DNA from: Tepidimonas alkaliphilus
GTDB taxonomy: Bacteria; Pseudomonadota; Gammaproteobacteria; Burkholderiales; Burkholderiaceae_C
Direction of reading: 5' to 3'
Length of the DNA: 64,000 nt
Assembly (NCBI RefSeq): GCF_007556595.1
Contig: NZ_VJNB01000010.1
Coordinates: 30,920 to 94,919 of the forward strand
The position numbers and the translations under genes are program-made. The notes under the pieces were generated by a model that was not told the DNA's origin, ran no database searches, and worked only from the letters and a program-made list of their open reading frames with translations. Shown in pieces: positions 27,447 to 35,429 of this stretch. How positions within the stretch are numbered: position 1 is the first letter of the stretch; every line of letters starts with the position of its first letter.

Positions 27447-27851
27447 TTAGACGATCGGGGGCTTGCGAGGGGGCGGGGGGATGTGGGTTGGCCGAGGCTT
27501 AGGCTCGTGGCGCTGCCAGGCTTGCGGCGGCGCGGGCAGGCAAGCCAACCCCACGGTGGCCGCACCCAGCGGATTGTGGCAAAGGTCGCAGGCCACGCAG
27601 CCGGCGTGGGTTGGGGCGGCTTGGGTCGAACCGCCGTCGATTGGCGTGCCACTGTGATCGCCTACGGCATGGCAAGGCTGCGCGTGATGCGAGTCGGCGG
27701 GCTGCGAGCCACCGCTTTGGGACGTCCGCTCGGAAAAGCCAACCCAAGCCGTGGCCAAGGCTCCTTGGGTGTGTTGCACCGCCATAGCGTCGTACGCCCA
27801 CAGCCGCCACGGCAGCAGGGCGAGCAAACACCAAACCAGCGCACGACGCAT
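27447..27851 (-). CDS. Small secreted Cys/His-rich protein heading the copper operon
   Basis: A 134-residue protein I do not recognise by name. It starts with a signal peptide (MRRALVWCLLALLPWRLWA). The mature part holds His/Cys clusters (DSHHAQPCHAVGDH and HAGCVACDLCHN) and a Pro-rich basic tail. CxxC and CxxCH elements next to histidines suggest metal binding; the related DUF2946 group of small copper-associated proteins has similar features. Its place as the first gene before a TolC-like protein, a multicopper oxidase and a DUF411-CusF protein supports a copper role. A TAAGAT hexamer lies 6 bases before the ATG at 27851. Confidence 0.7.
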   Translation of the reverse strand: MRRALVWCLLALLPWRLWAYDAMAVQHTQGALATAWVGFSERTSQSGGSQPADSHHAQPCHAVGDHSGTPIDGGSTQAAPTHAGCVACDLCHNPLGAATVGLACLPAPPQAWQRHEPKPRPTHIPPPPRKPPIV

Positions 27852-27857
27852 ACGCCG

Positions 27858-27863
27858 ATCTTA
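27858..27863 (-). promoter_or_regulatory. -10-like hexamer at the head of the copper operon
   Basis: TAAGAT on the minus strand ends 6 bases before the first start codon of the operon and no ribosome site is present. No clear CueR- or CusR-type dyad was found nearby by eye. Confidence 0.35.
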
Positions 27864-28034
27864 GGCCAAACGCGCCCAACGTGCATCCCACGGGAAGCGC
27901 ATAGCGGGAGCTGGGAGTGCGCCCAGCGCCGCCGTCGCGCCAGTGACAGGCGGTCGCGGATCGGGGGCGTCCAGCCAGAGGTCCCACGTGCCAGAATGCC
28001 GGCATCGGATGGTCTGAGGTGACGAGGAGCCCCC

Positions 28035-29030
28035 ATGTTGCGTGCCCTGTTGATCGACAAGACCGACGCCGGCCAGACCTGCACGCTGGCCGAGCTGCCC
28101 GAGGCGCGGCTGCCCGCGGGCGACGTGACGGTGCGCGTGGCGTATTCGACGCTGAACTACAAGGATGCGCTGGCGATCACCGGGCGCGCGCCGGTGGTGC
28201 GGCAGTTTCCGATGGTGCCCGGCATCGACCTGGCCGGCACGGTGGAGGCCAGTGACGATCCCCGCTTTCGCCCTGGCGACGCGGTGCTGCTCAACGGCTG
28301 GGGCGTCGGCGAGCTGCACTGGGGCGGGCTGGCGCAGCGCGCCCGCGTCCGGGCCGACTGGCTGTTGCCGCTGCCGGCGGGTCTCACGGCGTGGGACGCG
28401 ATGGCGCTGGGCACGGCCGGCTACACCGCCGCGCTGTGCGTGCAGGCGCTGGAGGCTCACTGGGCCGCGCAGGGGGTGGCGCCCGGCAGCGGCGACGTGC
28501 TGGTGACCGGGGCCGCCGGCGGCGTTGGCAGCGTGGCGGTGCGGCTGCTGGCGCGCGCCGGACACCGGGTGGTGGCCAGCACCGGCCGGCCGCAGGAGGA
28601 GGCATGGCTGCGCGCGCTGGGCGCCGCAGAGGTGATTGACCGCGCCACGCTTGCGGCTCCCGGCAAGCCCTTGCAGAAGGAGCGCTGGATCGGCGTCGTG
28701 GATGCGGTCGGCAGCCACACGCTGGCCAACGCCTGCGCCAGCACGCGCTACGGCGGCGCGGTGGCAGCGTGCGGGCTGGCGCAGGGAATGGACTTTCCGG
28801 CCACGGTGGCGCCGTTCATCCTGCGCGGCGTCACGCTCTACGGCATCGACAGCGTGATGGCGCCGCGCGCGCGGCGCGAGGCGGCCTGGCAGCGGTTGGC
28901 GCGCGACTTCGACGCCGCGACGCTGCAGTCGATGACGCGCACCATCGCGCTTGAGGAGGCGATCGCCGCGGCCCCGCAGGTGCTGGCCGGCCGGGTGCGC
29001 GGGCGGCTGGTGGTGGACGTCAACGCGTGA
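28035..29030 (+). CDS. acuI: Acrylyl-CoA reductase-type MDR oxidoreductase (AcuI/YhdH family)
   Basis: A 331-residue zinc-independent medium-chain reductase that uses NADPH to reduce acryloyl-CoA to propionyl-CoA. Family features include the N-terminal [13 protein letters not shown] and PGIDLAGTV segments, the loop [17 protein letters not shown] and the Rossmann motif [16 protein letters not shown] near residue 156. The C-terminus is [14 protein letters not shown] lies at a good distance before the ATG. Its 3' end overlaps the convergent DUF2189 gene by 11 bases. No dimethylsulfoniopropionate genes are nearby, so the role is likely detoxification of acryloyl-CoA. Confidence 0.9.
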   Translation: MLRALLIDKTDAGQTCTLAELPEARLPAGDVTVRVAYSTLNYKDALAITGRAPVVRQFPMVPGIDLAGTVEASDDPRFRPGDAVLLNGWGVGELHWGGLAQRARVRADWLLPLPAGLTAWDAMALGTAGYTAALCVQALEAHWAAQGVAPGSGDVLVTGAAGGVGSVAVRLLARAGHRVVASTGRPQEEAWLRALGAAEVIDRATLAAPGKPLQKERWIGVVDAVGSHTLANACASTRYGGAVAACGLAQGMDFPATVAPFILRGVTLYGIDSVMAPRARREAAWQRLARDFDAATLQSMTRTIALEEAIAAAPQVLAGRVRGRLVVDVNA

Positions 29031-29835
29031 GGTCGGGGCGGTTGGGGGCCGGCACGATGTGCCGGTAAGCGTGCCAGGTGGCATGACCCAGCACCGGCCC
29101 CACCACCAGCAGCCCGAGGAAGGCCGGCGCCATCGCCAGCCCGCACAGCAGCGTGATCAGCGCACCCCACAGCAGCATCACGCCGGGGTTGGCCAGGCAG
29201 GCGCGCAGGCTGGTCAGCGCCGCCGACACCGCGTCGGTCTGGCGGTCCAGGATCATCGGGATCGAGATCGCGCTGCTGACGAAGATCAGCCCGGCGAAGA
29301 TCGCCCCCACCGCCAGGTAGCTGACGATAAACTCGAGGTTGTCCCAGCTCAGCAGCGCGGCCAGCATGTTGCTGCTGGACGGCATGGTGTTCATCGTCAC
29401 CGCAAACACCACCATCGCGGCGCGTGCCCACAGCATCTCCAGGATCAGCAGCACGCCGCCGAAGATGGCCATGGTGGACAGCGTGGGCCGCCACGCCACC
29501 AGCGAGGCGCGCAGCGACGGGGTCTCGCCGCGCTCCAGCGCCCGGCTGGCGTGATAGAGCCCCAGCGCGAAAAACGGCCCCACCAGCAGAAAGCCGGCGC
29601 TGAGCGCCAGCACGTAGGCCGGCGCGTGCAAAAACGCCTGCCACAGCGCCTGCCCCATCAGCGCAAAGCACGCGCCGTAGAACAGCCCGATGCGCGGGCA
29701 GCGGCGGAAGTCCGCCCAGCCGCGCGCCAGCCAGCGCAGCGGGTCGCTGGGCTGCAGCGCCGCCAGCTTGAGATCCAACACCGACTCGCGTGCCGCTGCC
29801 GCCGGCTCCGGCGCGTCTTGAGGAATGGTCGCCAT
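29020..29835 (-). CDS. DUF2189 integral membrane protein
   Basis: A 271-residue polytopic inner-membrane protein of the DUF2189 family, common in Proteobacteria and of unknown function. A soluble N-terminus leads into about six hydrophobic helices, for example [48 protein letters not shown] and [19 protein letters not shown]. The conserved [24 protein letters not shown] opening is typical. Alternative starts are not needed. An FNR/Anr-type dyad lies 22 bases upstream of the ATG, suggesting oxygen-responsive control. DUF2189 genes often sit near cytochrome oxidase or nitrite reductase genes, but none is seen here. Confidence 0.85.
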   Translation of the reverse strand: MATIPQDAPEPAAAARESVLDLKLAALQPSDPLRWLARGWADFRRCPRIGLFYGACFALMGQALWQAFLHAPAYVLALSAGFLLVGPFFALGLYHASRALERGETPSLRASLVAWRPTLSTMAIFGGVLLILEMLWARAAMVVFAVTMNTMPSSSNMLAALLSWDNLEFIVSYLAVGAIFAGLIFVSSAISIPMILDRQTDAVSAALTSLRACLANPGVMLLWGALITLLCGLAMAPAFLGLLVVGPVLGHATWHAYRHIVPAPNRPDLTR

Positions 29836-29857
29836 CGCAAGCCCTCCGTGCCTCAGA

Positions 29858-29871
29858 TTGATTTAAATCAA
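29858..29871. promoter_or_regulatory. FNR/Anr-type binding site
   Basis: TTGATTTAAATCAA is an exact match to the FNR consensus TTGATN4ATCAA and a perfect palindrome. It lies in the divergent region between the DUF2189 gene (22 bases from its start) and the 2OG-dioxygenase gene (91 bases from its start). At -41.5 it would serve a plus-strand start near 29906. For the minus-strand gene it would lie at or downstream of the start, which suggests repression. Confidence 0.75.
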
Positions 29872-29947
29872 TAGCACCGTAGCGCAACCGCTGGGCTTTG
29901 TCCAGCGGGCTGACCCTCAGGCGTCATGAGGACGGGCGGCCAGCGGC

Positions 29948-29953
29948 TACACT
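29948..29953 (+). promoter_or_regulatory. -10-like hexamer before the 2OG-Fe dioxygenase gene
   Basis: TACACT ends 9 bases before the ATG at 29963 and no Shine-Dalgarno sequence is present. The FNR-type dyad is centred about 86 bases upstream of this hexamer, too far for classical class II activation here. Confidence 0.35.
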
Positions 29954-29962
29954 GTGCAGCGC

Positions 29963-30715
29963 ATGAGCGCGCTGTGGTCACCCCCTTACACCTCACCGAA
30001 TGACTGCCTGATGGCCTTGCAGAACCAAGGCTTTGCGGTGCTGGACGCTGCTGGCGTGCGTGCCTGGCTGGGCGTGCCGGCGGAGGCGCTGCAAGCGCTG
30101 GAGCCGGCCTGGGACGACCTGCCGCCGGACGAGTACCTGAAGGACGGCGGGCGCTACCGCCGCCGCCGCCACGGCTGCTACCGCATCGACGGTGAGGCGG
30201 TGCAGCCGGTGCCGCATCGGGCGCACTACCAGCCGGTTGAATACAACGCGCTGCACGGCGGCATGCGGCGCTGGTTCGCGCCGCTGACCCCGGCGCTGAC
30301 CGCGCAGCCGGCCTGGCCGCGCCTGCTGCTTGGCGTGGCGCGGCTGGCCAGCGCGCTGCGCGGGCCGCAGCCGTGGTTCGTCGAGGCGCATTCGTTTCGC
30401 ATCGATACCACCGGCGGCATCGGTCGGCCCACCCCGGAAGGCGCGCACCGCGACGGCGTGGACGTGGTGGCGGTGTTCCTGCTGCGCCGCCACGCGATCA
30501 AGGGCGGCGAGAGCCGCGTCTTTGAGGCCGACGGGCCGCGCGGGCAGCGCTTCACGCTCACCGAGCCGTGGTCGGCGCTGCTGCTGGACGACGCGCGCAT
30601 GATCCACGAGACCACGCCGATCCAGCCGCTGCGCGAAGGCGAGCTGGGCTGGCGCGACACGCTGGTGCTGACGGTGCGCGGCGGCGGCTTCCTCGGCGAC
30701 GACGAAGGGGTGTGA
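29963..30715 (+). CDS. 2OG-Fe(II) dioxygenase family protein (PF10014-type)
   Basis: A 250-residue protein of the 2OG-Fe_Oxy_2 family, which includes amino-acid hydroxylases such as isoleucine dioxygenase. The Fe-binding HxD lies in GAHRDGVDVVAVFLL near residue 162. A distal His is in ARMIHETTPI near residue 215 and a 2OG-binding Arg in GWRDTLVLTV. The segment RRRRHGCYRIDG near residue 55 is also family-typical. Substrate unknown; a free amino acid is a reasonable inference from characterised members. The ATG at 29963 is preferred over a GTG at 29954 that abuts the -10-like hexamer. It is monocistronic and converges on the Bug receptor gene. Confidence 0.85.
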   Translation: MSALWSPPYTSPNDCLMALQNQGFAVLDAAGVRAWLGVPAEALQALEPAWDDLPPDEYLKDGGRYRRRRHGCYRIDGEAVQPVPHRAHYQPVEYNALHGGMRRWFAPLTPALTAQPAWPRLLLGVARLASALRGPQPWFVEAHSFRIDTTGGIGRPTPEGAHRDGVDVVAVFLLRRHAIKGGESRVFEADGPRGQRFTLTEPWSALLLDDARMIHETTPIQPLREGELGWRDTLVLTVRGGGFLGDDEGV

Positions 30716-30822
30716 CGGCGGCCGACCCGATCGGCCCTCGCGTCCGCCGGCCGTTCACGCGGGTCGGGCCGGCCCGCCTCGTCAGGGCGACGTCGTCCGC
30801 CGCCCCGCGCGGTGGCGGGCCC

Positions 30823-31806
30823 TCACTGCGGCTGGAAGCCGCTGTCGCGGATGATGCGCGCCCACACCTCGCGGTAGGCGCGCTCGCGCGCGGCCAGCTG
30901 CTCGCCGCTCATGTGGCCGACGTTGAGGCCCATCGCGGTCAGCCGCTCGCGCACCGCCGGCTGCGCGATCACTTTGGCCAGCGCCGCATCCAGCTGGGCC
31001 AGCGTCGCCGCCGGCGTGCCGGCGGGGGCGAACAGGCCGTAGAACGGCACCTCCTCGAAACCGGCGATGCCCAGTTCGGCAAAGGTCGGCACGTCCGGCA
31101 GCGCCGGCTGGCGCTGGCGCCCCATCACCGCCACCACGTGCAGCTTGCCGGCGCGGTGGTTTTCGATGAAGTCCGGGATCGAGCCGACGCCGGCGGGGAT
31201 CTGGTTGCCGAGCATGTCGGCCATCATCGGCGCGCTGCCGCGGTAAGGCACCGGCACCAGATCGAGTTGCTGCTGGCGCGCCAGCACCTGCACGAGGAAC
31301 TGCGGCACCGACGCCGGCGCCGGAATGCCCACCGCGGCCTTGCCGCCCTGCGCGCGCACCCACTGGGCGAACTCGCGCAGCGAGCGTGCCGGGGTGCCGC
31401 CGGAAACCGCCAGCGCGTTGACAAAGGTGGCCAAGCCCCCGACGGCGACGAAGTCGCGCGCCGGGTCGAATCCAGGGTTGCGCGTCACCAGCGGCAGGAT
31501 CGAGACACTGTGGTCGTGCGTCAGGAACAGCGTCGTGCCATCCGGTGCGGCGGCCTTGAGCGCCTGCGCCGCCAGCTGGCCGCCGGCGCCGGCGCGGTTC
31601 TCGACGATGACCGGCACGCCCAGCGCCTCGCGCAGCGGCTCGGCCAGCAGCCGCGCGATGGCGTCGGTGCCGCCGCCCGGTGGAAAGCCGACCAGGATCT
31701 TGACGGTGCGACTGTCGGCGTGCGCCAGCCACGGCGCGGCCAGCAGCGCGCCGGCGCGGGCGATGTGGGCCAGAAATCGACGGCGGGCAGTGAAGGCGGA
31801 CGACAT
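30823..31806 (-). CDS. Bug-family tripartite tricarboxylate transporter substrate-binding protein
   Basis: A 327-residue periplasmic solute receptor of the TctC/Bug family, hugely expanded in Burkholderiales. A signal peptide with twin Arg (ARRRFLAHIARAGALLAAPWLAHA) is followed by the family motif KILVGFPPGGGTDAIARLLAE and the ligand-loop VIVENRAGAGGQLAAQAL. The C-terminal part ends in a typical basic helix. No tctA or tctB permease gene is adjacent, so it is an orphan receptor and its ligand is unknown. The preceding 235 bases on its upstream side hold no gene. Confidence 0.93.
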   Translation of the reverse strand: MSSAFTARRRFLAHIARAGALLAAPWLAHADSRTVKILVGFPPGGGTDAIARLLAEPLREALGVPVIVENRAGAGGQLAAQALKAAAPDGTTLFLTHDHSVSILPLVTRNPGFDPARDFVAVGGLATFVNALAVSGGTPARSLREFAQWVRAQGGKAAVGIPAPASVPQFLVQVLARQQQLDLVPVPYRGSAPMMADMLGNQIPAGVGSIPDFIENHRAGKLHVVAVMGRQRQPALPDVPTFAELGIAGFEEVPFYGLFAPAGTPAATLAQLDAALAKVIAQPAVRERLTAMGLNVGHMSGEQLAARERAYREVWARIIRDSGFQPQ

Positions 31807-32041
31807 CGAGAAAGCGAGGCGAGCCTAACGAGGGTTGTGTCAAAGGTGAACGAGCGGCGCAACCGCCGACCGGGCCATCCCATCTCGGTGCCGGCGGTCG
31901 CGACGCAAGGCCATGAAGCAAGCTTAAGCGTTTGCCAATGGTAGCGCGTTTTGCACTGCCAACGGCTGGCTCGGTGCGTCGCTTCGTCGTCGCGCGCGGG
32001 GCAAGTGGGTGGCGCGGCGCTTGCGGATAATCTTCCATCCG

Positions 32042-32893
32042 ATGTGGATCGATACCCATTGCCACTTGGACGCGCCGGAATTTGGCGCGCAGGCCGCGGC
32101 GGAGCGCGCGCGCGCCCGCGCCGCCGGGGTGGCGTGGTGTGTGCTGCCGGCGGTGCGCGCGGCTGACTTTGCGCGCGTGCGCGTGCTGGCGCACGAGCTG
32201 GGCGACGTGTATGCGCTGGGCATCCACCCGCTGTGCGTGCCGGAGGCGGATGAGGCGGACCTGGCGGCGCTGGAGGACTGCCTGACGCGCTGGGCCGCTG
32301 ACCCGCGGCTGGTGGCGGTGGGCGAAATCGGGCTCGACTTCTTCGTGCCGGAACTGGCCACCGAGCCGCTGCGCGGCAAGCAGCTCGCCTTCCTGCGCGC
32401 GCAGCTGGCGCTGGCCCAGCGCCACGGCCTGCCGGTGATCCTGCACGTGCGCCGCAGCGTCGATGCGGTGACGGCGGCGCTGCGGCAGGCCGGGCGCGGG
32501 CTGGTCGGCGGCATCGCGCACGCTTTCAACGGCAGCGCGCAGCAGGCGCAGGCGCTCTTGGCGCTGGGCTTGCGGCTCGGCTTCGGCGGGGCGGCCACGT
32601 TCGAGGCGGCGCAGCGGCTGCGCCGGCTGGTGGCGCAGCTGCCGCTTCAGGCGCTGGTGCTGGAGACCGACGCGCCCGACATCCCGCCACAGTGGCTTTA
32701 CGTGCCGGCGGCCGAGCGCGCCGCGGGCCGCCCGGCGCCGCGCAACACGCCGGCGGAGCTGCCGCGCATCGGCGCGGCGCTGGCGGCGCTGCGCGGGCTG
32801 GAGCCGCTGGAGCTGGCGCGCGCCACCGCTGCCAACGCGGCGCAGGCGCTGCCGCGGCTGGGCGCGCTGATCGCGGCGGAGGCGGCGCGATGA
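32042..32893 (+). CDS. TatD-family metal-dependent hydrolase (DNase)
   Basis: A 283-residue TIM-barrel hydrolase. Members act as metal-dependent 3'-5' exonucleases or D-aminoacyl hydrolases. Metal ligands appear in MWIDTHCHLD at the N-terminus, the GEIGLDFF Glu near residue 98, histidines in VILHVRRS and GIAHAFNG, and LETDAPD near residue 213. The ATG at 32042 gives the exact family N-terminus; upstream codons are extra. A GATAAT hexamer lies 10 bases upstream. It overlaps the next gene as ATGA and starts a coupled run of genes. Confidence 0.92.
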   Translation: MWIDTHCHLDAPEFGAQAAAERARARAAGVAWCVLPAVRAADFARVRVLAHELGDVYALGIHPLCVPEADEADLAALEDCLTRWAADPRLVAVGEIGLDFFVPELATEPLRGKQLAFLRAQLALAQRHGLPVILHVRRSVDAVTAALRQAGRGLVGGIAHAFNGSAQQAQALLALGLRLGFGGAATFEAAQRLRRLVAQLPLQALVLETDAPDIPPQWLYVPAAERAAGRPAPRNTPAELPRIGAALAALRGLEPLELARATAANAAQALPRLGALIAAEAAR

Positions 32894-33537
32894 GCGGCGG
32901 CGCTGACTGGCTGCACGGCCTGCCGCCGGTGCTGGACGCGCGCACGCGGGTGGTGGTGCTCGGCAGCTTTCCCGGCGTGGCCTCGCTGCAGGCGCGGCAG
33001 TATTACGCGCACCCGCGCAACCAGTTCTGGCCGATCCTGGCGCGGTTGCTCGGCGTGCCGCTGCCGGCGCTGCCGTATGAGGAGCGGCTGGCGGCGCTGC
33101 TGGCGCACGGCATCGGGCTGTGGGACGTGTATGCGCGCTGCGTGCGCCCGGGCAGCCTGGACCGCGCCATCGAGCAGGCCGAGCCGAACGACCTCGCGCT
33201 GCTGCGCCAGCGTTGCCCGCAGCTGCGCGCCGTGCTGCACAACGGCGGCGAAAGCGCGCGCCACGCGCGCCGCACCCGGGCGCTGGGCGTGGCGGTGGAG
33301 CGGCTGCCCTCGACCAGTCCGGCCAACGCCTCGTGGACGCTGCCGCGCAAGCTGGCCGCCTGGGCGCAGGCGCTGGCCGCGCACGGGGTGCCGCTGGCGG
33401 GTTGGCTGCCGCAGGCGGAAGAGGGGGTGGCCCTCGACCCAGGGCCGAACGCCCCTGCCGCCGGATGGGATCCCCAAGTTGCGGTATGCCCCGGCGAAGG
33501 AACCGTGGCGGCGGCCAGCCGTGGGGGGCGAGCGTGA
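32890..33537 (+). CDS. DNA-deoxyinosine (hypoxanthine) glycosylase, uracil-DNA glycosylase superfamily
   Basis: A 215-residue UDG-fold enzyme expected to excise deaminated adenine (hypoxanthine) from DNA. The motif VVVLGSFPGVASLQARQYYAHPRNQFW near residues 20-46 and the distal LPSTSPANA motif near residue 140 match UDG family 6. The first 170 or so residues are the enzyme; the last 45 are Ala/Gly/Pro-rich and probably disordered. The start overlaps the tatD stop (ATGA) and the stop overlaps the next start (GTGA), giving a coupled operon. Confidence 0.88.
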   Translation: MSGGADWLHGLPPVLDARTRVVVLGSFPGVASLQARQYYAHPRNQFWPILARLLGVPLPALPYEERLAALLAHGIGLWDVYARCVRPGSLDRAIEQAEPNDLALLRQRCPQLRAVLHNGGESARHARRTRALGVAVERLPSTSPANASWTLPRKLAAWAQALAAHGVPLAGWLPQAEEGVALDPGPNAPAAGWDPQVAVCPGEGTVAAASRGGRA

Positions 33538-34289
33538 GCGGCGGCGCTGGCGAGCTGCCCGAGGTCACGCTGTCGGAACAGGGCGGCGTGCGCCACCTGC
33601 ACCTCGGCACGCCGTGGGTGCAGGGCAGCATGCGCCTGCGCGAGCCCGACGCCATCGTGCTGGAGTATGTGCAGCGCATGATGGCCTGGCTGCTGTTCGT
33701 CGAGCCGGACACCGTCGCCCAGCGCCGCGCGCTGCAGCTGGGGCTGGGGGCCGGGGCGCTGACGCGCTTCTGCCACCGCCGGCTCGGCATGGACACCACC
33801 GCGGTGGAGCTCAACCCGCAGGTGGTGACGGCGTGCCGGGCGTGGTTCCGCCTGCCGGACGACGGGCCGCGGCTGCGCGTGATCGTCGGCGACGCCGCCG
33901 AGTGGGTGCGCCACGCGCCGTGGCAGGGCTTCTTCGACGCCGTGCAGGTCGACCTCTACGACCACGAGGCCGCCGCGCCGGTGCTGGACGACGCGGCCTT
34001 CTACGCCGACGTGCGCGCGCTGCTGACGCCGCAGGGCTGCATGACGGTGAATCTGTTTGGCCGCTGCGCGCGTTTTGAGCGGTCGCTGGCGGCGCTGGCC
34101 GAGGCGTTCGGCGCCGAGGCGCTGTGGGCGTTCCGTCCGACGCGCGAGGGCAACACGGTGGTGCTGGCGCAGCGCACGCCGCAGCGCCCGCCGCGCCCGC
34201 AGCTGGCCGCGCGCGCCGACGTCATCCGCGCGCGCTGGCGCCTGCCCGCGCCGCAGTGGCTGCGCAGCCTGCAGCCGGTGCAGCCATGA
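33534..34289 (+). CDS. Spermidine synthase-like SAM-binding protein
   Basis: A 251-residue protein with a spermidine-synthase/methyltransferase fold. The SAM-site region reads ALQLGLGAGALTRFCHRRLGMDTTAVELNP, and the catalytic-site segment FDAVQVDLYDHEAAAPVLDD corresponds to the DxxD-like polyamine loop. The Burkholderiales family is annotated as spermidine synthase or methyltransferase, but the shortened N-terminus makes true aminopropyl transfer uncertain. The GTG at 33534 overlaps the preceding stop as GTGA. An ATG further upstream would extend into the glycosylase gene. Confidence 0.78.
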   Translation: MSGGAGELPEVTLSEQGGVRHLHLGTPWVQGSMRLREPDAIVLEYVQRMMAWLLFVEPDTVAQRRALQLGLGAGALTRFCHRRLGMDTTAVELNPQVVTACRAWFRLPDDGPRLRVIVGDAAEWVRHAPWQGFFDAVQVDLYDHEAAAPVLDDAAFYADVRALLTPQGCMTVNLFGRCARFERSLAALAEAFGAEALWAFRPTREGNTVVLAQRTPQRPPRPQLAARADVIRARWRLPAPQWLRSLQPVQP

Positions 34290-34572
34290 ACGCAGCCAGC
34301 CATCCGGTCGACGACGCGGCGGTGTCAGCGCTCGGGCTGTCGCTGCTCAACGCCGTGCTGTGCACCGCGGCGCCGGTGGTGATGGTGATGCTGGCCATCG
34401 AGCGCATCGGCGCCGGCCTCACCGCCCAGACCGGTCTGCTCGGGCCGCTGTCCACCGTGGCGCTGGGGTGGTGGTGCTGGGCGAACCGTTCAACGCGTGG
34501 ATCGTGGCCGGCACGGCGCTGGTGCTGGCCGGGGTGCTGTGGGTCAGCCGGGCGGACGCCGCGCCGCGCTGA
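34286..34572 (+). pseudogene. EamA/DMT transporter remnant, N-terminally deleted and frameshifted
   Basis: Only the last quarter of an EamA permease remains. The reading frame from the ATG at 34286 encodes LLNAVLCTAAPVVMVMLA and ends its similarity at STVALG. The expected continuation VVVLGEPFNAWIVAGTALVLAGVLWVSRA appears in the next frame. One missing G in the GGGG run at 34465-34468 explains the shift. The first seven or so transmembrane helices are absent, so even a corrected gene would be non-functional. The fragment abuts the spermidine-synthase-like stop as ATGA, suggesting an internal deletion joined these two genes. Confidence 0.82.
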
Positions 34573-34595
34573 CGAGACGCAAGGAAGGAGCGACG

Positions 34596-35402
34596 ATGGA
34601 CCTGGGCATTGCGGGACGTTGGGCCCTGGTGTGCGGCGCCAGCCGCGGGTTGGGGTGGGGCTGCGCGCGGGCGCTGGCGCTGGAGGGGGTCAACGTCGTG
34701 ATGGCCGCACGCGACGCCGAGGCGCTGCAGCAGGCCGCCGCGCGGCTGCGCGCCGAGCTGCCACCCGGCGCCGCCAACCGCATCGTCACGGTGGCGGCCG
34801 ACGTCACCTCCGAGGATGGGCGCGCCGCGCTGTGGAGCGCGCCGGACGGGCCGGGGCGCGACGTGGACATCCTCGTCACCAACGCCGGCGGGCCGCCACC
34901 GGGGGACTTCCGCCAGTGGGGGCGCGAGCAGTGGCTGGCGGCGCTGCAGGCCAACATGCTGGCGCCGATCGAGCTGATCAAGGCCACGGTGGACGGCATG
35001 GCCGCGCGCGGCTTTGGCCGCATCGTTAACATCACCTCCAGCGCCGTCAAGGCCCCGATCGACATCCTGGGCCTGAGCAACGGCGCGCGCAGCGGCCTGA
35101 CCGGCTTCGTCGCTGGACTGGCGCGAGGGGATCTCGCCGCGCGCGGCGTGACGATCAACAACCTGCTGCCCGGCAAGTTCGACACCGACCGCCTGCGCGC
35201 CACGCTGCAGGCGGCGGCGCAGGCAAGCCACCGCACCTTGGAACAGGTGTGCGCGGCGCAGCTGGCGCAGATCCCGGCGCGGCGCTTCGGCACGCCGCAG
35301 GAGTTCGGCGCCGTCTGCGCGTTCCTGTGCAGCGTGCACGCCGGCTATCTGACCGGCCAGAACATCCTGCTCGACGGCGGGGCCTACCCGGGCACGTTCT
35401 GA
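34596..35402 (+). CDS. SDR-family oxidoreductase with an altered catalytic Tyr-x3-Lys
   Basis: A 268-residue short-chain dehydrogenase/reductase. The cofactor motif GASRGLGWGCARAL is near residue 14, NAGGPPPGD near residue 95, the catalytic-Ser region NITSSAVKAP near residue 145 and the C-terminus LDGGAYPGTF. At the usual YxxxK position the alignment gives SNGAR, so Tyr becomes Ser and Lys becomes Arg. A subgroup of SDRs in Burkholderiales shows the same change, so it is probably not a sequencing error, but classical reductase chemistry is doubtful. AAGGAAGGAG precedes the ATG at 34596. It lies 23 bases after the transporter remnant. Confidence 0.88.
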   Translation: MDLGIAGRWALVCGASRGLGWGCARALALEGVNVVMAARDAEALQQAAARLRAELPPGAANRIVTVAADVTSEDGRAALWSAPDGPGRDVDILVTNAGGPPPGDFRQWGREQWLAALQANMLAPIELIKATVDGMAARGFGRIVNITSSAVKAPIDILGLSNGARSGLTGFVAGLARGDLAARGVTINNLLPGKFDTDRLRATLQAAAQASHRTLEQVCAAQLAQIPARRFGTPQEFGAVCAFLCSVHAGYLTGQNILLDGGAYPGTF

Positions 35403-35429
35403 ACGGCGCGGGTGGGCGACCGCGTGCGA

